From Sceloporus undulatus (Eukaryota; Chordata; Lepidosauria; Squamata; Phrynosomatidae): 64,000 nt of DNA. This document shows, one piece after another, positions 1 to 10,415 of this stretch. A program made the position numbers and the translations under genes. The notes below the pieces were generated by a model. The model was not told the origin of the DNA. It ran no database searches and was given only the letters and a program-made list of their open reading frames with translations. The stretch's first letter is position 1. The number at the start of each line of letters is the position of its first letter. The stretch lies in contig NC_056530.1 of NCBI RefSeq assembly GCF_019175285.1, forward strand, positions 9,262,524 through 9,326,523, read 5' to 3'.

Positions 1-164
1 AGAATCCATCCACCTCCCCAAAGGAGCCAACCTCTTCCTGCCTCCGTAAACCAAACTTTCCTGATCGGCTGCCCTGAAGATATTTTGGATCACGATATTT
101 CCTAGGAGCCATGGTAAATGGTCATGAGTGATAAGAGGGCTAACCCCAAAACATCTGGACAGCA

Positions 165-566
165 TCAAACTGTCCTTCCCAAGATATACATAGGACCTTA
201 TCAGACATGCGCGAAATGTCATGCAAACGTGGCAGAAACGTTGCGGAAGCGCCGGAGATGTGATAATCTGTGGTGCTTCTAATGTGTAATTGAGGCTTCC
301 CGCTATGTTCCATCATGGAATCATTCATGGGGAAGCCATTTTCTGAATAACAGGATATCTCCTTATTCAGAAAATGTCTTCTCCTGGCTTCCCCGTGAAC
401 GATTCCATGACAGGAACATAGCCGGAAGCCTCAATTACACTTTAGAAGCGCCACAGATGATCACATCGTTGGCGCTTCTGCCACGTTTCTGTCACGTTTG
501 CATGACATTTGGATGATGTTTTGCTAAAGCTTTGGCCATCACCATATCTTAGGGCAGACAGTTCCA
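165..566. repeat. Fold-back (long inverted repeat) DNA element
   Basis: The two halves are imperfect reverse complements around a centre near 340-360. The left arm (gtcatgcaaacgtggcagaa at about 208) mirrors the right arm (cacgtttgcatgacatt near 495-510), and the cattcatggggaagcc and ggcttccccgtgaacg segments mirror each other closer to the centre. This is the shape of a non-autonomous DNA transposon. No transposase coding is present and the family is not recognised. Short open frames inside it are not genes. Confidence 0.7.
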
Positions 567-639
567 GGTGAATGAAAGCCTTACCAAAATCCATAAGGGG
601 AGAAACCAACGGGAGTCTTGGCATTGCTGGAAAGATGGG

Positions 640-1010
640 GTTTCCTTTATTTATTAAGAAGGAGGAATGTAAGAGAAGGAAGAAACTGAAATCTTGCCAC
701 TGTTGGGAGGAATAATGTCTGCTTAGAAAATGTTGGAGGAGAGGAAGAAACTTGAATATTGCCATTGTTGGAGGAAAAAGGTTTCTTTTGTTTGTTGTGG
801 GTTTTTCAAGCTATGTGGCCATGTTCTAGAAGAGTTTATTCCTGATGTTTCGCCAGCATCTGTAGCTGGCATCTTTTGCCTTCTTAGAAGATGAATGTGA
901 GGGGGAAGAAGAAACTGGAATCTAGGAGTTTTTGTGCACCTAGAAGAGGTTTCCTATGCTTTCTTAAGGGAAGGGATTGGACACTGGAGTCTTAGCCTCT
1001 GATAGGAGTT
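640..1010. repeat. Diverged tandem repeat interrupted by a fold-back repeat fragment
   Basis: Units of about 70-80 bases recur here, each holding a gaggaagaaact-like core followed by cttgcca and gttggagga. Divergence between units is high, so this is an old local amplification. A piece of the common fold-back family (core cgccagcatctgtagctggc) lies at about 791-875, between two units. Confidence 0.5.
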
Positions 1011-1576
1011 TCTCTAGCCTAGAAATTGTAATCACTGATGTTTTAAATCTTTTTCAAACTGGTGGCTTTTTGAGGAAAACAGGCTAACTTTGTGATTACT
1101 TCTGTCAAAACAGATCCCTCTGGTCTCTGATAATTCCCTGTGGAACTGGCCCAGTTGTATTGGAAATTGCATTGTAAGTGCAGGAATATTATCCGATCAA
1201 TACTCATTTGTACTAGAAAATGTATAGCAGCCTTTCAAACTGCAAGTCCCAGGTCTCCATAAAGTGGAAACATAGACTTCAAAAATGGTATCAAACTGGT
1301 CTAACTGTGCAATGTGGATTCAGCTGGTCTCATATTTCACTGACTCTCAATAAAACCCACCTGAAATCTCATCTAATCTTTGTTCATATTGGAATGTGAA
1401 GTCTTGTTTTCCTTCTCTCATGGATGTTCTTCTGCACTTCTTCATCCGCATATTTCCTAATGAGAATATTTCCGCTCTAAAGATGTATCTCTTGATTTCT
1501 TTATATCAATTAACAATGTCTTAAAAAGGCATATACAATGAAGATAAATAATAATCATACCGAGTAACACACAAAA

Positions 1577-1633
<57 letters not shown>

Positions 1634-2494
1634 ATCTATCTAATCTGTGTTGTTTAGCATTGGGGTTGTTCTCTCTTTTCTTTCCTTTGTTTGCAGTAAA
1701 TAAGAAAAGCAAGAAAGAACGGGTTATCCCAGTATGTCTTCCTACAGGTCTGGATGAATTATCAGATTGATGAATTAATCTAGATGAATTATCGGAGGAC
1801 TGGTTGACTAACTGGTTTGGATGTCATACATTGTCCCCTTGTTTTTCCGGTTGACTAAATTTGTCATATGCATCCTGCAGTTTGACTACAACCTGCTTCC
1901 GTGGCATTTTGGGACAAGACGCCTCTTGTCTTACAATGAATCTCAAAAGATACGAAATGGGTACATTCATCAAGAATCTCAACGCCAGGGGAATCCCTTC
2001 CCATCCCATCCTGCTGAATAACCAACAAAGATGGCCTCTGTCTTAAACAAAATGTTTATAGCAGTGTATTCTCATTATGTGGCCTCAGTACGACAGCCTC
2101 AGTTTAGTCATTTTGGTTTCAAAGGAGAGCTCTAGTACCCATTTCTTTGACTTTCTGGTTTTCTATGATATCCTCAGCCGTCGTCTCTAGCATCACATCT
2201 CAAATGTATTTTCTTTTTATCCGCTTTCTTCACTGCTCACACTCATATCAATATGCGGTGATGCAATGGCTTGGACTATCCCTTCCTTTAACTTTATAAA
2301 GCTTTAAGAAAGCTTTATATCACTGCAAACCCCTGGGCAAAGTCGCCATCGCCCAAGGAGGGGTCCTGCCCAATGTCCAGGCTGTCCTGATGCCCAAGAA
2401 AACTGAGGGCCACCAGGCCAAGGCCGAGTAAATCCTCACTTTTTTATTCTTCTCAAACTTCGGAGGAATGCTTTTAATAACATCCTTTATATCA
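1010..2494. other. No gene seen; one microsatellite
   Basis: I see no coding exon with EDC structure and no clear transposon. The only distinct structure is an (ATCT)n microsatellite at about 1576-1646. The short open frames near 1821-2046 overlap on both strands and have no recognisable protein features. Confidence 0.6.
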
Positions 2495-2836
2495 TGAAGT
2501 CGAAGGCTTTCATGGCTGGCATCCATATTTTTATTGTGGGTTTTTCAGGCTATGTGGCCATGTTCTAGAAGAGTTTATTCCTGATGTTTCGCCAGCGTCT
2601 GTGGCTGGCATCTTCAGAGGATGCTGACATGGAAGAGAGTGGGGTATACCATTCAACAACATCACAATATACCGATTAACATGTAAATCACTTCTTCTCA
2701 AACGACAATATATATACACACTCTCTCTCCCATGCCAGCATTCTCTGAAGATGCCAGTCTGAGATGCTGGCGAAACATCAGGAATAAACTCTTCTGGAAC
2801 AGGGCCACATAGTCTGAAAAACCCACAAAAAACAAC
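2495..2836. repeat. Fold-back repeat, family P
   Basis: The left arm runs from gaagtcgaaggctttcatgg through tgtgggtttttcaggctatg to ctggcatcttcagaggatgc. The right arm mirrors it, ending in ctgaaaaacccacaaaa. Other copies lie at about 791-875 (partial), 23985-24210, 39984-40347, 42548-42838, 52622-52722 and 52795-53072. The long inverted arms and absence of coding suggest a non-autonomous DNA transposon. The superfamily is unknown to me. Confidence 0.8.
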
Positions 2837-2971
2837 CTTTATATCATTGCACTTTAGGATTTTCTCTTGTTCTTTCACGGCTGCCCTTCCCAACCCTAGT
2901 CTTCTTCTGATTTCTTGATGGCAGCCTCCATTCTGATCAATGATGTGGTCCCAAACTTCTATCATATCTTT

Positions 2972-3085
2972 TTGTGTGTCTACATGCCTTCAAGTAACCT
3001 GTCGACTTAGGGCAACCCCACAGAGTTTTCTTAGGCAAAGAATACCTTGAAGTAGTTTGCCGTTGCCTTCCTCTGAAATATAACC
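2972..3085 (-). repeat. tRNA-derived SINE, 3' part
   Basis: Reads in reverse as the common squamate SINE body: the complement of gccttcaagtaacctgtcga is the aagtcggaaatgacttgaaggc tail module, here diverged, followed by the complement of the caatggcaaac segment. The tRNA-like head is missing. Confidence 0.65.
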
Positions 3086-3105
3086 TAAAGCATCTGGAGC
3101 CTTAG

Positions 3106-3306
3106 AATCACAGAATCATAGAATCGTAGAGCTGGAAGAGACCCCAAGGGCCATCCAGTCCAACCTCATTCTGCCATGCAGGAAATCTCAATCAAAGCAT
3201 CCCTGACAGATGGCCATTCAGCCTCTGTTTGAAGACCTCTAAGGAAGAAGACTCCACTACACTCCGAGGGAGTTTATTCCACTGTCGAACAGCTCTTACT
3301 GTCACT
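3106..3306 (-). mobile_element. CR1 LINE fragment, 3' end
   Basis: Begins with the complement of the CR1 3' terminus (repeated atgattctatg) and runs through the conserved gttggaagagaccccaaggg and ctgccatgcaggaaat blocks. Truncated upstream, as is usual for CR1. Confidence 0.85.
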
Positions 3307-3442
3307 TCTTAGGAGGCTTTGAATTGGGATTAGGCTGACTGATGGAGGACAAGGTTGATCTTCAAGATAACAGCTACTACAAAGAGTGAGCTGCTGATCA
3401 CTTTGGGTCCCATATTGAAAACAAAGTGTGATAGATATTGAA

Positions 3443-3481
<39 letters not shown>

Positions 3482-3665
3482 ATAGACTCTTTAAAGACAA
3501 ACACATCTTAGCTAGCCTAAGATTTTGAAGATTTCAACCTGCTTAATTAGATTCATCCATGAATGGTCTAATTAAGAATGATAATTGTAAGCTGCTCAGA
3601 TAGCCTTTAGGGCTGAAGGGCGGAGTATAAGTCCTATAATAAAACAAACAAACAAACAAACAAAT
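3443..3665 (+). repeat. (AATC)n, LINE-like 3' tail and (AAAC)n
   Basis: An (AATC)n microsatellite lies at 3443-3479. At about 3590-3640 a segment reading gtaagctgctcagatagcc, then gggcggagtataagt, resembles the 3' end of L2-type LINEs or dependent SINEs and ends in an (AAAC)n run. Confidence 0.5.
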
Positions 3666-3741
3666 CAATAAGAACCCATGGAAACTGATGCCAAACATAC
3701 TGTTGAATTATCAAGTTGCCCATAAGATTTTCCTATGACTG

Positions 3742-4272
3742 AATAACAAAGTCACCTGGAATACTGTGTCCAGTTCTGGGCACCACAATTCAAAAAGGAC
3801 ATTGAGAAACTGGAGCCATGTGTCCAAAGGAGGGCAACTAAAATGGTGAAGGGTCTGGAAACCGTGCCCTATGAGGAACGACTCAGGGAGCTGGGGGTGT
3901 TTAGCCTGGAGAAAAGAAGGTTAAGAGGTGATATGATAGCCCTGTTTAAATATTTGAAGGGATGTCATATTGAGGAGGGAGCAAGCTTGTTTTCTGCTGC
4001 TCCAGAGAACAGGACCTGGAACAATGGATGCAAGCTACAGGAAAAGAGCTTCCAGCTCAACATTAGGAAGAACTTCCTGACCATAAGGACTGTCCGACAG
4101 TGGAACAAACTCCCCCGGAGTGTAGTGGAGTCTCCTTCCTTAGAGGTCTTCAAACAGAGGCTGGATGGACATCTGTCAAGGATGCTTTGATTTGTATTTC
4201 CTGCATGGCAGAATGGGTTGGACTGGATGGCCCTTGCGGTCTCTTCCAACTCTATGATTCTATGATTCTATG
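3742..4272 (+). mobile_element. CR1 LINE fragment, ORF2 C-terminus plus 3' end
   Basis: An open frame at 3843-4190 encodes the C-terminal part of CR1 ORF2: an [20 protein letters not shown] segment, then [20 protein letters not shown]. Before it, ctggaatactgtgtccagtt is the usual CR1 reverse-transcriptase end. The element finishes with the CR1 terminus, tctatgattctatgattcta. It is 5'-truncated and lacks the catalytic domain, so it is not active. Confidence 0.9.
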
Positions 4273-4982
4273 AAAGTCAATTTCCCACCCCTTCCCTCCA
4301 AAAAAGTAAAATCTTGCATAAAACACAGTGTGATCTCCTCATCAGAAAAGACGGGAAACATCTAAAGAAGGAAGGGAGGGAGGTTTGAAAAGCAGGAACA
4401 TATTGTTCCATTGTGACATGCTAATTGAGCCTTTTGGCTGTCGGATGGAGATGCAAAGATTCATGCGGAGAGACTGGTAAGTGACTGGGAAGCAGTAATT
4501 AAACCTTCGACAGGCATTTTGCTGATGGATAAATATGTCATTTTGCAAAACCTGTCAAGGTGGACCAACAGGACAATACTCAGCAGCTGGGTCAACCACT
4601 CCTTCCTCCCTTTCCTAGCATGAGAAATGAAAAAATATTGTTCTGGATTTAGAGGAAAGATCATATTTCTAGGTGTTTCCAGTCTTATTCACACACAGAG
4701 AGATGTGGGAGGAAAAAACGTAGTTCTTGATTTTGTGCAGAGACACGTTGTACTTAAAACATGTTCATCTACATAATCGGAACACAGTATTGGACTTATT
4801 TTATTTCACCAGTTAAGATACCAGTTAATTTGGCAAATGTGGATCGAAAAGGAGGTCCCCATGATTTGGTATGACTGTTTTAATCCTAGGAAAGGACAAA
4901 ACAGGTTTCTGAAATGGGCAAAGAACTTTTGAAATGCACAAGGGAAATTATATAATTTAACCCTAGTTAAAGTATCCCTGAG
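4273..4982. other. No gene or clear repeat seen
   Basis: AT-rich sequence with short open frames on the minus strand near 4342-4664. None has a recognisable protein motif or EDC-like exon arrangement. Confidence 0.55.
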
Positions 4983-5458
4983 AGCAGCGTGGTATAGTGG
5001 TTTGAGCTTTGGTCTACAGACTTTGGAGACCAGGGCTTGATTCCCTGCTTGGTCTACAAAACCCGCTAGGTGATCTTGACAGAGAGATCTTGTAGCACTT
5101 TTGAGACTAACAAAGAAATTGGCAGCATGAGCTTTCGTTGACTTTGATCTACTTCCTCAGATGCATTTTAGGAATCTGAGGAACGCGTCTGAGGAAGTAG
5201 ATTGAAGTCTACAAAAGCTCATGCTGCCAATTGCCTTGTTTCCATAAGTCTCAAAGGTGCTACAAGATCTCTCTATGTACTGATTCTACAGACTCACATG
5301 GCCATATCTTTGCATTCTACCACTATGGAAAGCACCAAATTTAGGTGATCTTGGGTGAGTCGCATACTTTCAGCTCCAGAAAAGTCTGTGACAGGTTCAC
5401 CTTAGGGTCCCCATAAGCCAGAAATGACTTGAAAGGACACAACAACAACAACAACAGA
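4983..5458 (+). mobile_element. tRNA-derived SINE split by a fold-back element
   Basis: The tRNA-like head lies at 4983-5070: A-box-like tggtatagtggtttgag and B-box-like ggcttgattcc. The SINE body resumes at about 5342 and ends at about 5458 with ccataagccagaaatgactt and an (ACA)n tail. The 5085-5312 stretch between them is a foreign palindrome. The words taggtgatcttg occur on both sides of it (about 5069 and 5342). Confidence 0.7.
5085..5312. repeat. Fold-back element inserted in a SINE
   Basis: The left arm reads gatcttgtagcacttttgag then ggcagcatgagctttcgt. The right arm is its complement, aaagctcatgctgccaatt then caaaggtgctacaagatc. The loop holds the complementary ctacttcctcagatgcat and gcgtctgaggaagtag words. 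It is a non-autonomous DNA element. A related end (agctgtgttagtctgtg) occurs near 38320. Confidence 0.7.
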
Positions 5459-5927
5459 AGGAGCAAAATATATCTGGAGGTGTCTTGTAGATAAGACCTC
5501 AAACGGAGTCCATTAGGCCTCCTGCCTTCCCTCTTCCTCCATTTTTGAATCTCATGAATCTTATCAGCATCATGTCCAGAGAGACCTCCTCCATCTGCCA
5601 CCACTTTCTTAATCTAATGTCAGGAACCTTTATCAAAGTCATAAATGGACCTCTGGCCCATTTTGGTTTTCTTCCACCACTTTTGAGCAGATTTGGTATG
5701 GTCTGCTTCCTGCCTAGAAAGCTCCAGGAGCAGAAAATTGACCTTCTGAAACCCACTGAAGTGGTCCCTTCCTGCTCTGAACCTACCTAAGTGGTCTACT
5801 CAAGCTTGTGTTGGTCAGCCTTTGCAAATAGAGGAGTATCATTAGAAATATGCACACAGAAAACACCATCAACATGTTCTTCTCCAGAGTGGACCACAGA
5901 GGACAGTGATCCACTAGGCTAAGACTC
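5459..5927. other. No gene seen
   Basis: Overlapping open frames on both strands near 5499-5790 look like chance frames. There is no splice-and-TATA arrangement like that of the EDC genes here. Confidence 0.5.
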
Positions 5928-6790
5928 TTAATAATAATAATAATAATACTGTTTATTTATTTATAGCCCGCTCTTCCAAAGAGATCAAAGCAGGTTACAA
6001 CAAAGGTACTACATAATGTACAAATTTACAAACAGCATCCACATAAAAAATCCATGACAATACATCAGAGTATTAAAAACAAGATAAAAATGACAAGGTT
6101 AAAAACCACAACAATACCTAGCTTAAAATGCTAGTGTAACGGGGAGAGAGCAGAAATCACAGCGTCTGGGGGAAAGCCTGTTGGAAGAGGAAGGTCTTCA
6201 GCTTCTTCCTGAACAGGTCAAGGGAGGTAACCAAGCGGAGCTCGCCGGGAAGACAGTTCTAAAGCTGCGGGGCCGAGTTGGAAAACGCCCTCTGTGCAGT
6301 CACGGTGTACTTCGTATCAGGAACCCTCAACAATTGCTTCCTGGCCGATCCGAGAGCGCGGGGCGGATTATATGGGGAGAGGCGGTCCTCCAAGTACCCT
6401 GGGCCCAAGATATTTAGGGCTTTATAGGTAATAACCAACACCTTGTATTGGGCTCGGAAGCGAATGGGCAGCCAATGAATATCTTGCAAAATAGGTGTTA
6501 TGTGGCTAGTCCTGGAGCATCCAGTGACTAACCTAGCTGCCATATTCTGCACTAATTGAAGCTTCCGAGTTTGGTACAAGGGTTGCCCCATGTAGAGCGC
6601 GTTACTGAAATCCAATCGAGAGGTTACCAGAGCATGTACCACCGTTTCAAGATCCCCCCGGCCCAGGAAGGGTCGCAGCTGGCGTATCAGCCGAAGCTGA
6701 TAACAAGTGCTCCTGACTGTCGCATCCACCTGAGATGTAAGGTGGAGCGACGAGTCCAGAAGCACCCCCAGACTGCTCTTGTTCTAGCTC
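5928..6790 (-). mobile_element. L2-type LINE fragment
   Basis: On the minus strand, 6259-6765 encodes the C-terminal part of an L2-clade ORF2: LIRQLRPFLGRGDLETVVHA, NMAARLVTGCSRTSHITPI, then [20 protein letters not shown]. The 3' end at 5928-6000 has the typical tail complementary to ataaataaacagtatt plus an ATT-type microsatellite. It is 5'-truncated and without the catalytic core. The copy at 62659-63413 belongs to the same family. Confidence 0.85.
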
Positions 6791-7097
6791 AAGGTAGACC
6801 TCTTCCTTCTTCTTCATCAATCCTCAAAGCAATTAAAATAATCTTATATTACCATTTAGCCTTTGCGAATAATGCCACTTAGCTTAGCAAATGCGCTCTT
6901 TGGGTTGGCTGTACAATATTTCCAGTAAACAGCATATGACCATTAAGCAGCTAGCAAACAGAGTCCAATGGAGTGGCCTACATCCAATGACTACTGCCAC
7001 CTAGAGGAGACCCATTCCATCAACTACCAAATGGGAGGTCACTTATAGCTCCGTCATCCAAAAATGACTCATTGTAGCCTTTGATGCAAGATACCAG

Positions 7098-7197
7098 GCT
7101 GCTGCCACACTGCAGAATTAATGAGGCTTGACACTGTTTTAACTGTCATGGTTCCTATGTAATCATGGGATTGGTAGTTTGTCATGGCACCAGAGTG
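7098..7197. repeat. Short interspersed repeat, family S
   Basis: Contains ccacactgcagaattaatg and ttaactgtcatggttcctat followed by a gggattggtagtttgtcatg segment. The same series occurs at about 14695-14815, 16875-16977, 37620-37735, 37980-38080, 45910-46090, 56395-56510, 60470-60540 and 61330-61400, in both orientations. Probably a non-autonomous DNA transposon. Confidence 0.6.
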
Positions 7198-7198
7198 T

Positions 7199-7344
7199 TG
7201 GGAACTCCTTCTTTGGTGGTCTGTAAACAGATGCTGGATAGCCATCCATTGGGAGTGCTTTGGTTGTGTCTTCCTTCATGGGAGAATGGTGTTGGACTGA
7301 ATGGCCCTTGGGGTCTCTTCCAATTCTATGATTCTATGATTCTA
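7199..7344 (+). mobile_element. CR1 LINE fragment, 3' end
   Basis: Contains the diagnostic ggactgaatggcccttggg block and the atgattctatgattcta terminus. Only the last 150 bases or so are present. Confidence 0.8.
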
Positions 7345-7424
7345 ATGTTGGGCCAGAATCCTCTATTATGGTCTATGTGCCATATAATTAGCGACATAGC
7401 AGAGGTGATAAGAAACCCTTGCCC

Positions 7425-7800
7425 AGTACATACCGGCCCTTTAAGATGCCCTCGTCATGTGCTAGGGTTGCCTCGGGGTGGCACTTCCACACACCCCTCA
7501 ACCCTAGCACGTGACGAGGGCATCAAAATGGCGGTACTCTGTAAACACGGGCGCCACCATTGTTACGCAAGCGCCATGTGGCATCTGTACGGCGCTGTGC
7601 GGCACTTGCATAATGAGTGCAGCAGTGGTGCACTGTGGCGTACTCATTACACTGCCACCGTGGCGTAAAAAGAACCCGCTTTTTGCAGGTTTCTTTTCCG
7701 CCGGCGGAAAGACTTGCCATTTGGCGGCTGAGGCTTCCCTCCGGCAGAAAACCAGGCGCTGGCAGGCTGCCCTTTTTGTGTGGTCTGTACCCCACCCCTG
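7425..7800. repeat. GC-rich non-autonomous element, family Q
   Basis: Ends in a gcaggctgccctttttgtgt and ggtctgtaccc module, and contains complementary ccctcgtcatgtgctagggt and accctagcacgtgacgaggg arms. Related copies lie at about 31363-31690, 34138-34495, 45495-45772, 48676-48972, 54195-54500 and 60925-61135, with weaker traces at 25560-25760 and 41960-42115. Open frames within this GC-rich stretch run on both strands and are chance. Confidence 0.65.
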
Positions 7801-8021
7801 TTAGTGAATTGTGAATGTGTGTAGTGGAATGCTGGTAAGAGTGACCCAATGTACATCAGTGCTTCTTATTGGATGTACAATGGGATCAGTGAACAATGGG
7901 ACTGATGCACAATGGTCACATTGTGCATCAGTCTGAATGCACCTCAGCCACTTTGTGGACCCACCTACAGTACATACTCCAGGAAAATTTGGAGGCCTGT
8001 ATCCCCAGCACAAGCTCTTGC

Positions 8022-8034
8022 TCTATCTATCTAC

Positions 8035-8100
<66 letters not shown>

Positions 8101-8102
8101 CA
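8022..8102 (+). repeat. (ATCT)n microsatellite
   Basis: About 20 tetranucleotide units. It is the source of spurious open frames full of YLSI. Confidence 0.95.
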
Positions 8103-8145
8103 TCCACATACGTTTGTGTGTATGTGAATATGTGTGTGTGTGTCT

Positions 8146-8793
8146 GAGGCCTCATTCCCACTATGTTTTAAATTGGCTAGCAAACCAGTTTGAATTAGTT
8201 TAAATGACCCTGGTTTGCACTTTAACCAAATTGCTGAGGTGGTTTGGAGAGGGGGGGCATGCGCTAGATCCATTTAACCAGCCACTTTTTGACACTGATT
8301 TTTTTCCATGTCTTTTTTACCAAACCAATTCAACGCAGATGTGGATCAGATTCTGTTTTCACAAACTGAATTTAAGAATCACTTCGGTGCAAGTGTGAAC
8401 CAGATGTGGATCAGATTCAATTTATCATGACATGTTAAGGGATCTCCAAGTGGGCATTTTTTTTGTGGCAGAAATGATAACCTGTGCCCACCCACCTTTG
8501 GCAGAAGTATGTAAATGTGATTCCAGTGATGGACAGATAAAAATAATAATAACCTGCTGGAAACGATTCTTTTAAAAGCGATTCATTAGTCAATGTGAAC
8601 CACAAGTGGGTTATCTACCTCAGGAAACGGTTTAAATAGAATTGATTCATACGTCGGTGTGAACCACAAGTGGATTATTTTAATGCCAGAAAATGTGACT
8701 GGGGCAAATGTAGTGTGAACCACCCTCTGATGTCAAATTAATCCATCGATTTGGATTGTAAACCGATTTGTTTGTAAGTGGGAATGAGGCCTG
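8146..8793. mobile_element. TIR-bearing non-autonomous DNA transposon, family V
   Basis: Terminal inverted repeats are aggcctcattcccact on the left and agtgggaatgaggcct on the right. Inside are repeated gattcattagtcaatgtgaa and gtgaaccacaagtggg motifs, and no coding. The ends resemble the CAG-start ends of hAT elements. Both flanks are (TG)n, so it appears to have inserted into a TG microsatellite. A second, more diverged copy is at 13331-13760. Confidence 0.7.
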
Positions 8794-8837
8794 GGTGTGT
8801 GTGTGTGTGTGTCCCAGATGCTGTATTGGGGGGGCAC

Positions 8838-8965
8838 AGGGGCCATTTTAAGTTTTATTGGTTTTAATAATTTGTAAACCGCCTTGAGTCCCATTATAGG
8901 GTGAAAGGTATCATATAAGTGAATCATCATCATCATTATCATCATCATCATCATCATCATCAATC
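8838..8965 (+). repeat. L2/SINE-like 3' tail with (ATC)n
   Basis: The gtaaaccgccttgagtccc block followed by ggtatcatataagtgaat and an (ATC)n run is the usual end of L2-type elements. Confidence 0.6.
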
Positions 8966-9599
8966 AGTAACAATGATTGACAATATAATAACAGCAATTA
9001 AGACTAAACATATCAAGCCCTGTGCATGACTAAGAACAAGTTAATCCTGCAGTAAGGACTGTGGGCACTAGGTGGTGCCATTCTCCCACTAGTATGTTGT
9101 ACTTCTAGGCCAGCGAATGCGCCGATCTCTAGAGAAGCTGGAACATGAAAGGAGGGGCCCTTATCATTTACTAGGGCCAAGGCATGGCTGTGATGTGTCT
9201 GGCTAGTCTTTGTCTTAGATGCCGAAATACTTAAAATATATTCAATGACAACACTTTGATTTTCCTGCCACCCAGCTTATGTTTTCTCTAGCCCATCTTA
9301 TGAAATACTTTCTTGAAAAGCTTCCCTGCCTTTCCATTTGCATGGAAGTTACATCTTCCATTTACCACAGTAGCATTTATAGAGTGGCAGGGCAGGAAAG
9401 GAGCTCAAAAATGTCCTGATCCAACCCGCTGTGCCCAAAGCATGTTCTTCCACTCCGCCCAGAGATTGATAGCTTGTTACTTCTCAGGACACACCTTCCA
9501 CCAAGAATTAATGCTCTGTGATTTCCCAGAATCCATCCTCACAAGAAGCTCCTCCAATTTCATGGTTTTCAAAGGATATCTTCACCCTGCCAAGAGGTA

Positions 9600-9760
9600 T
9601 CATATAAGGTGCAATGGAAGGCTTTGGGAGAGGGCCTTCTTGGTGGTTGCTCCCAAACTCTGGAAATCCCTTCCTAGAGAGGTTAGACCAGCACCTTTCC
9701 TGCTATCTTTTCTTACCAATATATTTCTTACCAGTATCTTTTCTTACCAAAAAAGCAGAC
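9600..9760 (+). mobile_element. L2-like LINE ORF2 C-terminal scrap
   Basis: A frame reads LWERAFLVVAPKLWKSLPRE, the C-terminal signature of L2-clade ORF2 proteins. Only about 50 codons can be recognised. Confidence 0.55.
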
Positions 9761-9911
9761 AAAGACCTTTATGTTTCAGTAGATCTTTGGGAGTCAATGT
9801 GGTGTAGGGGTTTGATTGTTGGATTATGACTAGGGTTTGAAAATAGGACAGTGCCACCTAGTGACTAAACTATAACCTATAAAGTAAACTATAAACTAAG
9901 CTGCTTTAGTC

Positions 9912-10415
9912 AGGCCTCACCTAGAATACTGTGTCCAGTTCTGGGCACCACAATTAAAACAGGATGCTGAGAAACTGGAGCGTGTCCAAAGGAGGGCCAC
10001 CAAAATGGTGAAGGGTCTGGAAACCATGAAGCCCTATGAAGAAAGACTTAGGTAGCTGGGTATGTTTAGCATGGAGAAGAGATGATTAAGGGTGATATGA
10101 TAGCCCTGTTTAAATATTTGAAGGGGTGTCACATTGAGGAGGGAGCAAGCTTGTTTTCTACTGCTCCAGAGACTAGGACCTGGAGCAATGGATGCAAGCT
10201 CCAGGAAAAGAGATTCCACCTAAACAGTAAGAGCTGTTCTACACTGGAAGATGCTGCATTGAATGATGGTGAAGTCTTCTTCTTTGGAGGTCTTTAAACA
10301 GAAGCTGGATGACCATCTGTTGGGGGTGCTTGGATTGTGAGTTCCTGCTTGGCAGGGGCTTGGACTGAACGACCCTTGTGGTCTCTTCCAACTTTGTGAC
10401 TCTATGATTCTTTGA
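9912..10415 (+). mobile_element. CR1 LINE fragment, 3' end
   Basis: Starts at cacctagaatactgtgtccagt, passes ggtgatatgatagccctgtt and ggagcaagcttgttttc, and ends at gactctatgattctttgat. Several small indels break the ORF2 remnant. Confidence 0.85.

Noticed and set aside
3843-4190. A 115-codon frame that could be taken for a host gene
   Set aside because: It is the CR1 ORF2 C-terminus, recurring in at least five copies in this window.
7165-7856. Overlapping frames of 65-167 codons on both strands
   Set aside because: They combine a CR1 tail and a GC-rich family Q element, which has few stop codons by composition.
8733-8963. A frame starting with poly-Met, and YLSI-rich frames nearby
   Set aside because: They are translations of the (ATC)n and (ATCT)n microsatellites.
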